From Clostridiales bacterium (GTDB taxonomy: Bacteria > Bacillota > Clostridia > Oscillospirales > Oscillospiraceae): a stretch of 53,833 nucleotides of DNA. Positions 1 through 8,639 of this stretch are shown here, in pieces (positions within the stretch are counted from its first letter, which is position 1; each line of letters opens with the position of its first letter). Location of the stretch: assembly GCA_004558025.1 (NCBI GenBank), contig SFEG01000010.1, positions 1-53,833 on the forward strand, in the 5' to 3' direction. Under the pieces are notes generated by a model. The model worked only from the letters and a program-made list of their open reading frames with translations, searched no databases and was not told where the DNA came from. The position numbers and the translations under genes were made by a program.

Positions 1-1061
1 GCGCGGATCTCGTCCCAGTGGTCGACGATGTTCTGCGGATCGAAGGTCGCCAGAACGTCGTTTTCGTTCTCCTTGATTATGCCCGGGGCGAGCCTGTCGC
101 CGAATTTTTCTCTTATCCACTGCTCGCTCAGGGGCTCGAAGGGTTTTGCCTTGGGCGTGGGCAGGGAGGCGAGGTGGTGGTATTCCTTTATGCAGGCAAA
201 GGTGCCGACGCCGACGCATTCGCCGTGGATGCCCTCGGCGTTTTCAAAGCGCGGCGGCTGCATCTCGACAAGGTGGGCCATGAGGTGCTCCGCGCCGGAG
301 GCTGCGCGCGAGTGATTTAACAGCTGCATTGTAAGGCCGCTCTTCATCTGCGCCATGGTCATCGCCTCGTGATCGGCAACGCCGGTGGCGGCGTATTTAT
401 CGGCTGCCTCGCGCATGATATCGAGCGCCTCCTTGGCGAGGTCAGCGACCATCGGGCAGTAGTATTCGCCCGCGACGAGGTGGGATACCTTCCAGTCAAA
501 CAGAGAAATGTACTTCGAGAGAATGTCGTTTATGCCGCTCGCGACGAGACGCGCGGGAGCGCCCTTTATGATATCAAGATCGGCGACGACCAAAACGGGG
601 GCGCACATCGGGGTCGATTTTTTCTGGCCGTTGAGTATCGCCGAGCAGATGTTCGCTGTGAAGCCGTCGGAGGAGGCAAGGGTCGGAACGGCGACAAAGG
701 GGATGCCGAGCTTGTACGCCGGGTAGCGGCCGAAGTCCATTATGGTTCCCGCGCCGTAGGCGACGATGACCTCGGGATCATCGAGCTTTTTCATCATCTC
801 CTCGATGACTGTATCCTCGGCGCGCAGGCCGTTTGCCTCGAGCACGATCTCCTGATCGGCGGCGACATGCTTGCCCTCGGTGAGCTTATATATGACCGTA
901 TCGTAGATAACGGCGCGCTTTTTGCCCGCAAGGCCGACATCGGCCATGTACTGCTCGAAATTGTTTATCGCGCCGTACTCGACGACGACTTTTTTCGTCT
1001 CAAGCTCATGGTCTCTGCCGCAGGAGCATTTGCCGACGTATTTTTCGCAATCCATTATCAT
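1..1061 (-). CDS. sn-glycerol-1-phosphate dehydrogenase (AraM/EgsA family), 3' end outside window
   Basis: The gene enters on the minus strand with ATG-ATA-ATG at 1061 behind a GAGGTG box; its C-terminus lies beyond base 1. The translated 353 residues match the iron-alcohol-dehydrogenase-like fold of bacterial AraM/archaeal EgsA, which reduces dihydroxyacetone phosphate to glycerol-1-phosphate with NAD(P)H. Visible family marks are the dinucleotide-binding stretch VIVAYGAGTIMDFGRYPAY, the substrate loop VPTLASSDGF, and the metal ligands in SRAASGAEHLMAHLVEM and EGIHGECVGVG. The N-terminus has an unusual CGKCSCGRDHE-like Cys-rich start (CEKYVGKCSCGRDH). It stands alone, with a terminator between it and the gene on its left-reading side at 1146-1184. 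The family is confident; the exact polar product in this organism is inferred. Confidence 0.85.
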   Translation of the reverse strand, partial: MIMDCEKYVGKCSCGRDHELETKKVVVEYGAINNFEQYMADVGLAGKKRAVIYDTVIYKLTEGKHVAADQEIVLEANGLRAEDTVIEEMMKKLDDPEVIVAYGAGTIMDFGRYPAYKLGIPFVAVPTLASSDGFTANICSAILNGQKKSTPMCAPVLVVADLDIIKGAPARLVASGINDILSKYISLFDWKVSHLVAGEYYCPMVADLAKEALDIMREAADKYAATGVADHEAMTMAQMKSGLTMQLLNHSRAASGAEHLMAHLVEMQPPRFENAEGIHGECVGVGTFACIKEYHHLASLPTPKAKPFEPLSEQWIREKFGDRLAPGIIKENENDVLATFDPQNIVDHWDEIR

Positions 1062-1145
1062 GATAAAACACCTCAATATAATTTTTGAATTTCTATGTAA
1101 AAGTTTAACCATGCGCGGAAATTAAGTCAAGAGCGAAAAACGACG

Positions 1146-1184
1146 AAAAAACGGGCAAAGCCGCAAAGCTCTGCCCGATTTTTT
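1146..1184. terminator. Rho-independent terminator of the P-loop gene
   Basis: An inverted repeat CGGGCA...TGCCCG with an inner AAGC/GCTT pairing is flanked by A6 on one side and T6 on the other. It lies directly 3' of the minus-strand P-loop gene and can act in both directions. Confidence 0.75.
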
Positions 1185-1186
1185 GG

Positions 1187-1600
1187 TCAAATCATATATT
1201 TTCTGATAGCCTCGCCGACCGTATCGGGGTCAACGGTGACGCTGATAACAAATTCAATGTTTTCTCTCTCGGAGAAGCCGTTGAGCCAATCGAGAAATTC
1301 GCCGAACATGACGGGATCCTTGTTGCTTACGATCTTGTAGAAATTATCGACAAAAACATGGGTTATGTCATAGTTACCGGAATGAAGACCGCAGATAAAG
1401 CCCTTTATGAACTCATAAGAGCCGATATCGTAAGAGCCGGCCTCGATAAGACGAGCCTGATAGGGAATATCGAAGGTAAGCTTCTTTTCCTTTTCAATGC
1501 AGACGACGTCGCCGTTTTCCATAGCGACAGCCTCACGGACGAGATCGACCAGGCGCTTGGTCTTGCCGCTGCCCTTCAGACCCATGATCAACTTAACCAT
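1187..1600 (-). CDS. Small P-loop ATP-binding protein, function unknown
   Basis: This 137-residue protein begins with MVKLIMGLKGSGKTKRLVD, so the Walker A motif GLKGSGKT sits at residues 7-14. A Walker B-like strand (ITHVFVDNF, an acidic residue after four hydrophobics) follows near residue 90. The overall shape resembles a minimal RecA/thymidine-kinase-like NTPase core without further domains. The ATG at 1600 is preferred over the upstream GTG at 1609 because the GGAG box abuts the GTG but is spaced 10 bases from the ATG. No substrate can be assigned; similar stand-alone P-loop proteins are common in Clostridia and lack a known role. Confidence 0.75.
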   Translation of the reverse strand: MVKLIMGLKGSGKTKRLVDLVREAVAMENGDVVCIEKEKKLTFDIPYQARLIEAGSYDIGSYEFIKGFICGLHSGNYDITHVFVDNFYKIVSNKDPVMFGEFLDWLNGFSERENIEFVISVTVDPDTVGEAIRKYMI

Positions 1601-1708
1601 TTTGTCCACTCTCCTTTTCAGTTATAAGTTGAAGTTTGTTCTTTGAGCTTAGATTAACATTTTTATCGGCACAAAGCAAGAGCAAAAGTGTGAATTAAGA
1701 TATAAATA

Positions 1709-1988
1709 AAAGCACGGACAGGAAAGCCCGTGCTTTCAGCGCGTCAAAAAAGTCTGTGACTTTTTTGACACGCTTCAAATACGCCACATTTTTTGTGAAG
1801 CTTACGCTTCACGAAAAATCTCGCTGCGCTCGTCAAAAAGTCTGATGGATCAGACGTTTTTGATGGCTATTAATCTAATCACGAGCGGGGCCTTTGCCCC
1901 CTCGCGCGCCCCCGCTGCGCGGACGTTTTTACTCGGTAGCATAGGTTTTTCGACAGACTGAAAGCACGGACAGGAAAGCCCGTGCTTT
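1709..1988. repeat. Structured repeat element bracketed by two identical 28-bp terminator hairpins
   Basis: The gap between the P-loop gene and pgi has no plausible gene. A 28-bp hairpin (stem AAAGCACGG/CCGTGCTTT) occurs identically at 1709-1736 and 1961-1988. The 224 bp between them is full of short inverted repeats (for example a GTCAAAAAAGTC...GACTTTTTTGAC pair near 1744 and GTGAAGC/GCTTCAC near 1796-1811) and its ends are imperfectly inverted (CAGCGCGTCAAAAAA against CAGTCTGTCGAAAAA, 11 of 15). The look is of a MITE- or REP-like non-coding element. The ORFs across it are not convincing. Confidence 0.55.
1961..1988 (-). terminator. Terminator hairpin of pgi
   Basis: The proximal copy of the 28-bp hairpin begins 15 bases after the pgi stop codon on the minus strand. 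Its 9-bp stem is GC-rich in the centre and ends in TTT; the U tract is short, so efficiency is uncertain. Confidence 0.55.
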
Positions 1989-2003
1989 ATTATCATGTGA
2001 TTA

Positions 2004-3278
2004 TCATGTACCCGGCTTGCCGAGCATCTTGAACATGTTCTTTTTGTAGGCCTCGACGCCGGGCTGATCGAAGGGATTAACGCCCGACATGTAGCCGGAG
2101 ATGGCGCAGGCAAGCTCGAAGAAGCACACGAGCTCGGCAAAGCCGGCTTCGTCGCGCTTGGGAACGCTTATGCCGATGTTCGGAACGCCGCCGGATATGT
2201 GCGCCGCCTTCACGGCATCGGATGCCGTGCGGCAGATATCCGCGTAATCCTTGCCCGCGAGGTAGTTGAGCCCGTCGGGGTCGCCCATCTCAAAGGGAAC
2301 GGAGACGCTGCTGCGCGCGTCCTCAAAGCTCACGACAGTCTCCATCAGCGTGCGCGGTCCGTCCTGAATGTACTGCCCCATCGAGTGCAGATCGGCGGTG
2401 AACTCAACGGAAGCGGGGAAGATACCTATGCCGTTTTTGCCCTCGCTCTCGCCGTAAAGCTGCTTCCACCACTCTGCCATGAAGCGGAACGACGGCTCGT
2501 AGCAGCCGAGTATCTCGATGCTGCGGCCATGGCCGTAAAGGTGCTGACGCGCCGCGGCGTACCGCCATGCGGGGTTTTCCGGCGAGCGCAGATCGAGCTC
2601 CTTGAATGCGATGATCGCGGAGTTTATGACAGCCTTTATGTCGATGCCCGCGACCGCCATCGGAAGCAGGCCGACCGCCGACAGAACACTGTATCTGCCG
2701 CCGACATCGTCGGGAACGACGAAGCACTCCCAGCCTTCGGCATCGGCCAGGGATTTAAGTGCGCCGCGATGCGCGTCGGTCGTTGCGAATATGTGCTTTT
2801 TCGCGGCAGAGCCGTACTTTTCCTTCAGCATCTTTCTGAAAACGCGGAAGGCCAGCGCCGGTTCAAGGGTGGTTCCGGATTTGGATATTACGTTTATATC
2901 GAAGTCCATGTCGCCGAGACGGGCGATGGTATCGCTCAGAGCATCCGGCGAAAGGCCGTTTCCAACGAAGAATATCTTCGGATCATCCTCCGAGGGAACG
3001 GGGCGCAGAAGCTCGATAGCGCCGCGCGCGCCGAGGTAAGAGCCGCCTATGCCGATAACTACGAGTGCCTTTGAGCGGCCGCGAATGCGCTGTGCCGCGG
3101 AGAGTATCGCCTTGAGCTCACCGTTGCGAATGCGCTGCGGAAGCTCGAGCCAGCCGGTAAATTCGCTGCCCGCGCCGGTCTTGTCGGCAAGCGTTCTGTG
3201 CGCTGCGGCGGCGGCCGCAAAGTCAAGCTCCGCGGGGTCGAAAAAGGCGGAAGTTCCCGATAAATCAACCTTGACCAT
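2004..3278 (-). CDS. pgi: Glucose-6-phosphate isomerase
   Basis: Interconverts glucose-6-phosphate and fructose-6-phosphate in cytosolic glycolysis and gluconeogenesis. The 424-residue length fits the short Gram-positive PGI type. Family marks seen are the sugar-phosphate-binding loop VIGIGGSYLGARGAIELL, the VISKSGTTLEPALAFR segment, the catalytic Glu region in EFTADLHSMGQYIQDG, and the C-terminal FDQPGVEAYKKNMFKML with the conserved His/Lys region. ATG at 3278 follows GGAGG at a normal distance, with a sigma-A type promoter at 3313-3340. The gene is monocistronic, ending in a hairpin at 1961-1988. Confidence 0.97.
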   Translation of the reverse strand: MVKVDLSGTSAFFDPAELDFAAAAAAHRTLADKTGAGSEFTGWLELPQRIRNGELKAILSAAQRIRGRSKALVVIGIGGSYLGARGAIELLRPVPSEDDPKIFFVGNGLSPDALSDTIARLGDMDFDINVISKSGTTLEPALAFRVFRKMLKEKYGSAAKKHIFATTDAHRGALKSLADAEGWECFVVPDDVGGRYSVLSAVGLLPMAVAGIDIKAVINSAIIAFKELDLRSPENPAWRYAAARQHLYGHGRSIEILGCYEPSFRFMAEWWKQLYGESEGKNGIGIFPASVEFTADLHSMGQYIQDGPRTLMETVVSFEDARSSVSVPFEMGDPDGLNYLAGKDYADICRTASDAVKAAHISGGVPNIGISVPKRDEAGFAELVCFFELACAISGYMSGVNPFDQPGVEAYKKNMFKMLGKPGT

Positions 3279-3312
3279 AATAGTCCTCCGTGTGGTAAAT
3301 TTATAATCTCAT

Positions 3313-3340
3313 ATTATACACCGGAGGTAAGAAAAAGCAA
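3313..3340 (-). promoter_or_regulatory. Sigma-A type promoter of pgi
   Basis: On the minus strand the sequence reads TTGCTT, 16 bases, TATAAT, followed by pgi about 35 bases downstream. The -10 is perfect and the -35 is 4 of 6. Confidence 0.6.
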
Positions 3341-3407
3341 GGATAATATGACGAAGTGGGGGCACGAACGCATTATTGCGAGCTGAATTTACACAGAAGT
3401 GGAGCGA

Positions 3408-4553
3408 TCATCCCAGTCCGACGTAGCCTTTGAGGAGCTCGAGAAGCGTTGAGCCGAAGCCTGCGCGGGAAACCTCCGTATCGGAAACGAGAGGGACGGA
3501 ATAAAGCTCCCGCTCGCCGGAGGAGACGGTGAGCGTGCCTATCTGCTGCCCCTTTGCTATCGGCGCTGTCAGTGTGTCGGGCAGCTCGACCTTATATGTC
3601 ACTTCGCCCAGGCCGCTTTTGGGAACGAGCGCGGCCTCGGCGCCGTCATACACAGGCTGCACGCTGTCGGCCTCTCCGAGGCTTACGCGAACAGGCGGCA
3701 GAACATCGGGGGATCTGAGCGGCAGCAGACGATAGTTTGCAAAGCCGTAGTTTAAAAGCGCCTTCGCGTCGGAGTTTCGCGCGTCTATGGTATCCGCGTG
3801 CATGATGACGGCGATGTATTCTATCCCGTCGCGCTCGGCGGTGGCCGAAAGGCAGTACATGGCCTTTTCCGTGAAGCCTGTTTTAAGCCCCGTGCAGCCG
3901 TCGTAATAGTACACGAGCTTATTGGTGTTTGAAAGGCCGAACTCGCCGCCTCGGATAGTGTCCATCCAAATGGTCGAGTACTGCTTTATCATGTCGTGCC
4001 GTATGAGCTCGCGGCTCATGACGGCGATATCGTATGCGCTGGTGTAGTGCTCATCGTCGTCGAAAAGGCCGGTGCAGTTTTTGAAATTGGTGTCCTTTAG
4101 GCCGAGCTCGCGGGCTCTTTCGTTCATTCGCGCGACGAAAGCCTGCTCCGAGCCGCAAAGATGCTCCGCCATCGCCACGGCGCAGTCATTTGCAGAGACG
4201 ACGCAAATGCATTTTAGCATCTCGCTCACGCTCATTTTTTCACCCTGCTCGAGATACACGCAGCTGCCGCCGAAGGACGCCGCGCGCTCGGAGGCGATGA
4301 CCGTGTCCTCAAGGCTTATATCGCCGCGCTCTATTGCCTCGACGATAAGCAGCATCGTCATGACCTTCGTAACGCTCGCCGGCGGGAGTCTTTCGTGCGA
4401 ATTCTTTTCGTATATGACCTCGCCGGTAACCTTTTCCGTAAGTATCGCCGACGGTGCGGAGATCTCGATATCGTTATCTGTGAGCGTGTTTATCGCGTAC
4501 ACCGGACTTGTCAGCAAGGCAAGGCACAGCGCCGCGCAAATGAGTTTTTTCAT
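3408..4553 (-). CDS. D-alanyl-D-alanine carboxypeptidase (DacF/PBP5-like, S11 family)
   Basis: A secreted or membrane-attached penicillin-binding protein that trims the terminal D-Ala from peptidoglycan stem peptides. A Sec signal peptide spans residues 1-20 (MKKLICAALCLALLTSPVYA). The three active-site motifs of S11 peptidases are present: SVTK (Ser60/Lys63), SAN in CVVSANDCAVAM, and KTG in CTGLKTGFTEKA. A PBP5-type C-terminal beta domain follows and the last residues (LLELLKGYVGLG) could form the amphipathic anchor. ATG at 4553 is chosen because the GGAGGG box touches the upstream ATG at 4559. In spore formers DacF acts on the cortex, but vegetative paralogues look similar, so the stage of action is not settled. 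Confidence 0.92.
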   Translation of the reverse strand: MKKLICAALCLALLTSPVYAINTLTDNDIEISAPSAILTEKVTGEVIYEKNSHERLPPASVTKVMTMLLIVEAIERGDISLEDTVIASERAASFGGSCVYLEQGEKMSVSEMLKCICVVSANDCAVAMAEHLCGSEQAFVARMNERARELGLKDTNFKNCTGLFDDDEHYTSAYDIAVMSRELIRHDMIKQYSTIWMDTIRGGEFGLSNTNKLVYYYDGCTGLKTGFTEKAMYCLSATAERDGIEYIAVIMHADTIDARNSDAKALLNYGFANYRLLPLRSPDVLPPVRVSLGEADSVQPVYDGAEAALVPKSGLGEVTYKVELPDTLTAPIAKGQQIGTLTVSSGERELYSVPLVSDTEVSRAGFGSTLLELLKGYVGLG

Positions 4554-4786
4554 AGCCATCCCTCCGCTGAAATCCTATGCTTGTGCAGCACGCGATATAC
4601 AAGGTTGCGCGATTATGCTTTATTCGACGAAAAATGAATTTTTTCGCGCGTCGGATACGCCCGAAAAACGCATTGATTATCAAGGGTTTTAAACATTTTC
4701 AACAGAGTTTTCAACATTGAATTGCGCGTAATATTCGGCAAATCAGTTAACATAACAACTTTAACGGCAATTTTACAACGAAAATG

Positions 4787-4815
4787 TTGACGATGTTTTA
4801 AATAGATAGTAATAT
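4787..4815 (+). promoter_or_regulatory. Sigma-A type promoter of the AI-2E family gene
   Basis: TTGACG, 17 bases, TAATAT, ending 32 bases before the TTG start at 4848. The rest of the gap 4554-4786 is AT-rich with no gene that I can support. Confidence 0.65.
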
Positions 4816-4847
4816 TAAATCAAAGCCTGCACACAGGGGGTGGCAAA

Positions 4848-6140
4848 TTGGACAGAAAGCATAAATATTCCCAATATATCGGCTGGGGCGTGACAGCGTT
4901 TGCGGTCATAGCGGCCGGAGTTTTGTTCTATTTCGGCATTGACTACATGGGCGATGTCATAGACGCGCTCGGAAAGCTCATGAGCATACTCAGCCCGTTC
5001 ATATGGGGTCTTGTCATATCGTATCTTCTCATCCCGTCGATGATGCTGTACGAAAAAAAGCTTTTTAAGCCGCTCGCTGCGAGGATAAATAAGAAAAAGC
5101 CGCGCATCAAAACCGGCAGCAAGCTTCCGCGCGTTCTGGCGCTGATCCTTGCCGAGATCGTCATGCTGCTTGTTATCGCCGCGCTGTTTTATCTCATCGT
5201 TCCGCAGGTGTACGACAGCATATCGGCCATCATAATAAACAGCCCCTCGTATTTTGACTCGGCCTACTCCGCGATAGACAATCTTCTCAAGGACTACCCC
5301 GAGATAGAGCAGTACGCAACGAAGATATTCGGAAACCTGACAGATGCGCTCACGAAGTGGGCGACCAATACGCTCCTGCCGAGCATGGAAAACGTCGTGA
5401 CGAACATAACAAGCGGCGTGTTCTACGTCCTCAAGGGACTGTATAACGTCGTCATCGGCATGATCGTTTCGGTTTATATACTTTATAATAAAGAGCCCTT
5501 CATTGCACACTACAGAAAGATACTCTACAGCATCTTTTCTCCCGAACGCGCAAAGCGCGTAATGTCCGCGCTGCGCTTTGCCGATAAGACCTTCATGGGC
5601 TTTATAAGCGGCAAGCTTCTTGACAGCGCGATAATAGGTGTTTTGTGCTATATCGGCTGTGCGATACTCAAGATGCCGTATGCGCTGCTGATCTCCGTCA
5701 TTGTCGGCGTTACGAATATCATCCCGTTCTTCGGCCCGTTTATCGGCGCTGTTCCGTCGGCGCTGCTCGTTCTGCTGGTCGACCCGAAAATGTGCCTGTG
5801 GTTTATCATCTTCGTGTTTGTCCTCCAGCAGCTTGACGGCAATGTCATAGGCCCGAAGATACTCGGCACCTCCATCGGCATAAACGGCTTCTGGGTGCTG
5901 TTTTCCATCGTTATATTCGGCGGTATCTTCGGCTTCTGGGGCATGCTGCTTGGCGTTCCGGCCTTTGTTATCATTTACACGGCGCTTGAGATGGCCGTTA
6001 ACCGCAAGCTCAAAAAGCACAAACTGCCGACCGATGCCGAGGCGTACATGAACCTTGATTATATTGATCCCGAAACGCTTGAGCTCGTTCCGAAGCGAAA
6101 AGCAAAGCCTGTCGAAAGCAAAGACAAAAAGAAAGAATAA
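4848..6140 (+). CDS. AI-2E family transporter (PF01594-type integral membrane protein)
   Basis: A 430-residue polytopic membrane protein. An N-terminal hairpin of two membrane helices (about residues 12-65) precedes a basic loop, a helix near 100-125, a soluble middle region and then the C-terminal helices with the diagnostic GKLLDSAIIGVLCYIGC and IPFFGPFIGAVPSALLVLL segments of this family. Members include YtvI, proposed sporulation-linked permeases, and Na+/H+ antiporters; the name AI-2E exporter comes from a single enterobacterial member. It starts with TTG behind AGGGGGTGG, a strong ribosome-binding site. The tail is lysine-rich (KRKAKPVESKDKKKE). The cargo is unknown. Confidence 0.85.
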   Translation: MDRKHKYSQYIGWGVTAFAVIAAGVLFYFGIDYMGDVIDALGKLMSILSPFIWGLVISYLLIPSMMLYEKKLFKPLAARINKKKPRIKTGSKLPRVLALILAEIVMLLVIAALFYLIVPQVYDSISAIIINSPSYFDSAYSAIDNLLKDYPEIEQYATKIFGNLTDALTKWATNTLLPSMENVVTNITSGVFYVLKGLYNVVIGMIVSVYILYNKEPFIAHYRKILYSIFSPERAKRVMSALRFADKTFMGFISGKLLDSAIIGVLCYIGCAILKMPYALLISVIVGVTNIIPFFGPFIGAVPSALLVLLVDPKMCLWFIIFVFVLQQLDGNVIGPKILGTSIGINGFWVLFSIVIFGGIFGFWGMLLGVPAFVIIYTALEMAVNRKLKKHKLPTDAEAYMNLDYIDPETLELVPKRKAKPVESKDKKKE

Positions 6141-6142
6141 AA

Positions 6143-6180
6143 AACAAAGGCTGCACTGTTAAGTGCAGCCTTGAAATTTG
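6143..6180. terminator. Bidirectional terminator between convergent genes
   Basis: AAGGCTGCACTG and its complement around a TTAA loop, with A-rich and T-rich flanks, separate the plus-strand permease from the minus-strand cysteine desulfurase. Confidence 0.8.
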
Positions 6181-6184
6181 AGCC

Positions 6185-7324
6185 TTATCTGTGCGCGAGC
6201 GTATCGTGCGCGCGTTTTAATGCCGAGCACAGGGCGAGAACGTCATCCTCGGTGTTATAGCGCGAAAAGCTTATTCTCACGGCGCCGTCTATTACCTGCG
6301 CCGGAAGGCGCATCGCCTCGAGTACGTGGCTTCGTCCACCCTTTTTGCAGGCAGACGAGCGCGAAACGTATATGCCCTCGGCCTCGAGGAAATTCATGAG
6401 CACCTCGCTGCGCCAGCCGGGGAGCGATACGCTCAAGATATGCGGAGCTCCGCCGCCGATAATAAGCGCCTCGGGAATATCGGCGCATATTGTGTCCATG
6501 GCGAGCCTGCGCAGGGAGGCCATCTTCTCGCAATTATCCTTCATGCCGGAAAAGGCGATCTCGGCTGCCTTGCCGAAGGCCGCGATCTGCGGCATGGCCT
6601 CTGTTCCCGCGCGCATGCCGCTCTCCTGAGCGCCGCCGCGAATGAGGGGCTTGATTTTGACCCCCGTTTTGATATACAATGCGCCTATGCCCTTCGGCGC
6701 GTGGATCTTGTGCCCGCTTATGCTTATCATGCCCGCGCCGAGCTTTTTTGCGGAAAAGGGCACCTTCATAAAGCCCTGAACGGCATCGGTGTGCAAAAGC
6801 GCCTTCGAGCCTGCGGCCTTGAGCATTTTCGCTATCGCCGCAATGTCGGTCACGCCGCCGGTCTCGTTGTTTACCATCATGAGCGTTACGAGGATGGTAT
6901 CCTCGCGCAGGGCGGCCTTCACGGCCTCGACGGATACAGAGCCGTCCTTTTCGGGCGAAAGATACGTCACCTCGAAGCCGCGCCCTTCGAGCTCCTCGAG
7001 CGTTTTGCGCACGGCGTCGTGCTCGACGGCGGAGGAGATGATGTGTTTTCCGCGTCTTGAGGCGCTCTCCGCGCCGCGTGTTATCGCCCAAACGTCGCTT
7101 TCCGAGCCGCAGGAGGTGAAATAGACCTCCGATATCGAGCAGCCGAGCGCCGCGGCTATCTGAGAGCGCGCGGTGTCAAGATACGCCTTCGCCTCGCGCC
7201 CCTTCGTGTGCGTCGAGCTGGGGTTTCCGTAGCACTCGGTCATGACCTTGTACGCAATATCGGCGGCCTCGGCGCACACGCGCGTCGTTGCCGCATTATC
7301 AAGATAAACTTCCGGTTTTTCCAT
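6185..7324 (-). CDS. Cysteine desulfurase (NifS/IscS family, class V aminotransferase)
   Basis: A PLP enzyme that takes sulfur from L-cysteine as an enzyme persulfide for Fe-S clusters or tRNA thiolation. The 379 residues show the N-terminal VYLDNAATTRV, the GNPSSTHTKGREA loop, the PLP lysine in SISGHKIHAPKGIGALY, and the persulfide-forming cysteine in SRSSACKKGG. ATG at 7324 is favoured over GTG at 7333 because the GAGGAG box lies 8 bases upstream of the ATG. It is divergent from mtaB with only 28 bp between the start codons. MtaB is an Fe-S enzyme that inserts sulfur, so a supply relation is plausible but not shown. Confidence 0.92.
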   Translation of the reverse strand: MEKPEVYLDNAATTRVCAEAADIAYKVMTECYGNPSSTHTKGREAKAYLDTARSQIAAALGCSISEVYFTSCGSESDVWAITRGAESASRRGKHIISSAVEHDAVRKTLEELEGRGFEVTYLSPEKDGSVSVEAVKAALREDTILVTLMMVNNETGGVTDIAAIAKMLKAAGSKALLHTDAVQGFMKVPFSAKKLGAGMISISGHKIHAPKGIGALYIKTGVKIKPLIRGGAQESGMRAGTEAMPQIAAFGKAAEIAFSGMKDNCEKMASLRRLAMDTICADIPEALIIGGGAPHILSVSLPGWRSEVLMNFLEAEGIYVSRSSACKKGGRSHVLEAMRLPAQVIDGAVRISFSRYNTEDDVLALCSALKRAHDTLAHR

Positions 7325-7332
7325 ATATCCCA

Positions 7333-7343
7333 CTCCTCAGGAG
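7333..7343. promoter_or_regulatory. Palindrome serving as ribosome-binding site for both divergent genes
   Basis: CTCCTCAGGAG reads GAGGAG on the minus strand, 8 bases before the desulfurase ATG, and AGGAG on the plus strand, 9 bases before the mtaB ATG at 7353. With 28 bp between start codons there is no space for two promoters, so each mRNA must begin inside the other gene or further upstream. Confidence 0.7.
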
Positions 7344-7352
7344 ATGATTTCG

Positions 7353-8639
7353 ATGAAATACATTATATACACTCTCGGCTGCAAGGTCAACCAGTATGAG
7401 ACGCAGGCGATAGAAGCGCTGCTCGTTTCGCGCGGGCACAAGCCCTGCCGTGAGGGTGAAATCGCCGACGCCGTCATAGTCAACACCTGCGCCGTTACCG
7501 CCGAGGCCGGGCGCAAGTCGCGTCAGGCCATCCACCGTTTGCGCGAGGAAAACCCCGGAGCGGTCGCGGCGGTCCTCGGCTGCTATTCTCAGCTGAGCCC
7601 CGACGCCGTGCAGAAGCTCGGCGCGGATATAGTTTACGGCACGGCCGACAGATTAAAGCTCGTCGACGCCGTCGAAAAAGCAGTGTCCACCGGCGAGGGC
7701 GAGCGGACGCTCGATAAACCCTTTGAGCGCCGTGTTTTTGAGGAGCTCCCCGCCGGAGCGGTCTCCGGCCATACGAGGGCGCTTTTGAAAATTCAGGACG
7801 GCTGCGTCAATTTCTGCTCTTACTGCATAATTCCTTATACGCGCGGCAGGGTGCGCAGTCTGCCGATGGAGGCTGCGGTGCAGCAGGCCGCCGAGCTCGA
7901 TAAAAAGGGCTACAGGGAGCTTGTCATAACCGGCATCGAGATCGCGTCCTACGGCGTTGATCTTCCCGGAAAGCCCGGCCTTGCCGATGTTGTGTGCGCA
8001 ATTGCCGAGGCAGCGCCGCACATGCGCCTGCGCCTGGGCTCCATTGAGCCGAGCGTCATAACAGAGGATTTCTGCAAAAAGATCGCCGCCTGCGGCAGCG
8101 TGTGCCGGCATTTTCACCTTTCGCTGCAATCCGGCTGCGACGCAACGCTCAAGGCCATGAACCGCAAGTACGACACCGCGCGCTTTTACGAGGCGATGCA
8201 GCTTCTGCGCCGCCATTTTCCCGACTGCGGCATGACCTGCGACGTTATCGTCGGCTTCCCGGGCGAAACGGAGCAGCATCAGGAGGAGACGCTCGCCTTT
8301 CTCAAAAAGGCGCAGTTTTCCGATGCGCACATCTTCCCGTATTCCCGCCGTCCGGGAACTCCGGCCGATAAAATGGACGGGCAGATCGATCGTGCAACCA
8401 AGGCAAAGCGCTCAAAGCAGGCGCGCGCCGTCGTCGCCGAAACGCGAAGAGCCTTTCTTGAGAGCATGATCGGCAAAATGCTGCCTGTTTTGTTCGAAAC
8501 GCAGGAGGGCGAGTGCTGGCAGGGTCACAGCGATAACTATCTCGAAGTCCGCGCCCCGGGCGAAAACCTGCGCGGAACAGTACATAATGTCAGGATAAAT
8601 AAGGTTTCGGACGGAATTTTAGTCGGAAATGTCATTTGA
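7353..8639 (+). CDS. mtaB: tRNA (N6-L-threonylcarbamoyladenosine(37)-C2)-methylthiotransferase
   Basis: A radical-SAM enzyme that converts t6A37 to ms2t6A37 in ANN-decoding tRNAs. The 428 residues carry the N-terminal UPF0004 domain with its three cluster cysteines (IYTLGCKVNQYE, VNTCAVTAEAG, VLGCYSQLSP), the radical-SAM CxxxCxxC in CVNFCSYCIIPYTRGRVRS, and a C-terminal TRAM-like region. The TLGCKVNQYE signature separates MtaB from MiaB. ATG at 7353 is preferred to 7344 because the AGGAG box abuts the earlier ATG. The stop codon overlaps the serC promoter. Confidence 0.95.
   Translation: MKYIIYTLGCKVNQYETQAIEALLVSRGHKPCREGEIADAVIVNTCAVTAEAGRKSRQAIHRLREENPGAVAAVLGCYSQLSPDAVQKLGADIVYGTADRLKLVDAVEKAVSTGEGERTLDKPFERRVFEELPAGAVSGHTRALLKIQDGCVNFCSYCIIPYTRGRVRSLPMEAAVQQAAELDKKGYRELVITGIEIASYGVDLPGKPGLADVVCAIAEAAPHMRLRLGSIEPSVITEDFCKKIAACGSVCRHFHLSLQSGCDATLKAMNRKYDTARFYEAMQLLRRHFPDCGMTCDVIVGFPGETEQHQEETLAFLKKAQFSDAHIFPYSRRPGTPADKMDGQIDRATKAKRSKQARAVVAETRRAFLESMIGKMLPVLFETQEGECWQGHSDNYLEVRAPGENLRGTVHNVRINKVSDGILVGNVI

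Noticed and set aside
1942..1952. TTCGACA heptamer inside the repeat element
   Set aside because: It belongs to the end of the structured element, is far from any start codon, and is explained by chance.
1850..2140. A 96-residue minus frame across the end of pgi and the repeat element
   Set aside because: It overlaps pgi and the hairpin, lacks a ribosome-binding site and shows no protein-like composition.
4815..6020. A 401-residue open frame on the minus strand opposite the AI-2E family gene
   Set aside because: Its sequence is rich in Tyr, Arg, Asp and His without hydrophobic order, as expected for the complement of a membrane protein gene; no ribosome-binding site precedes it.
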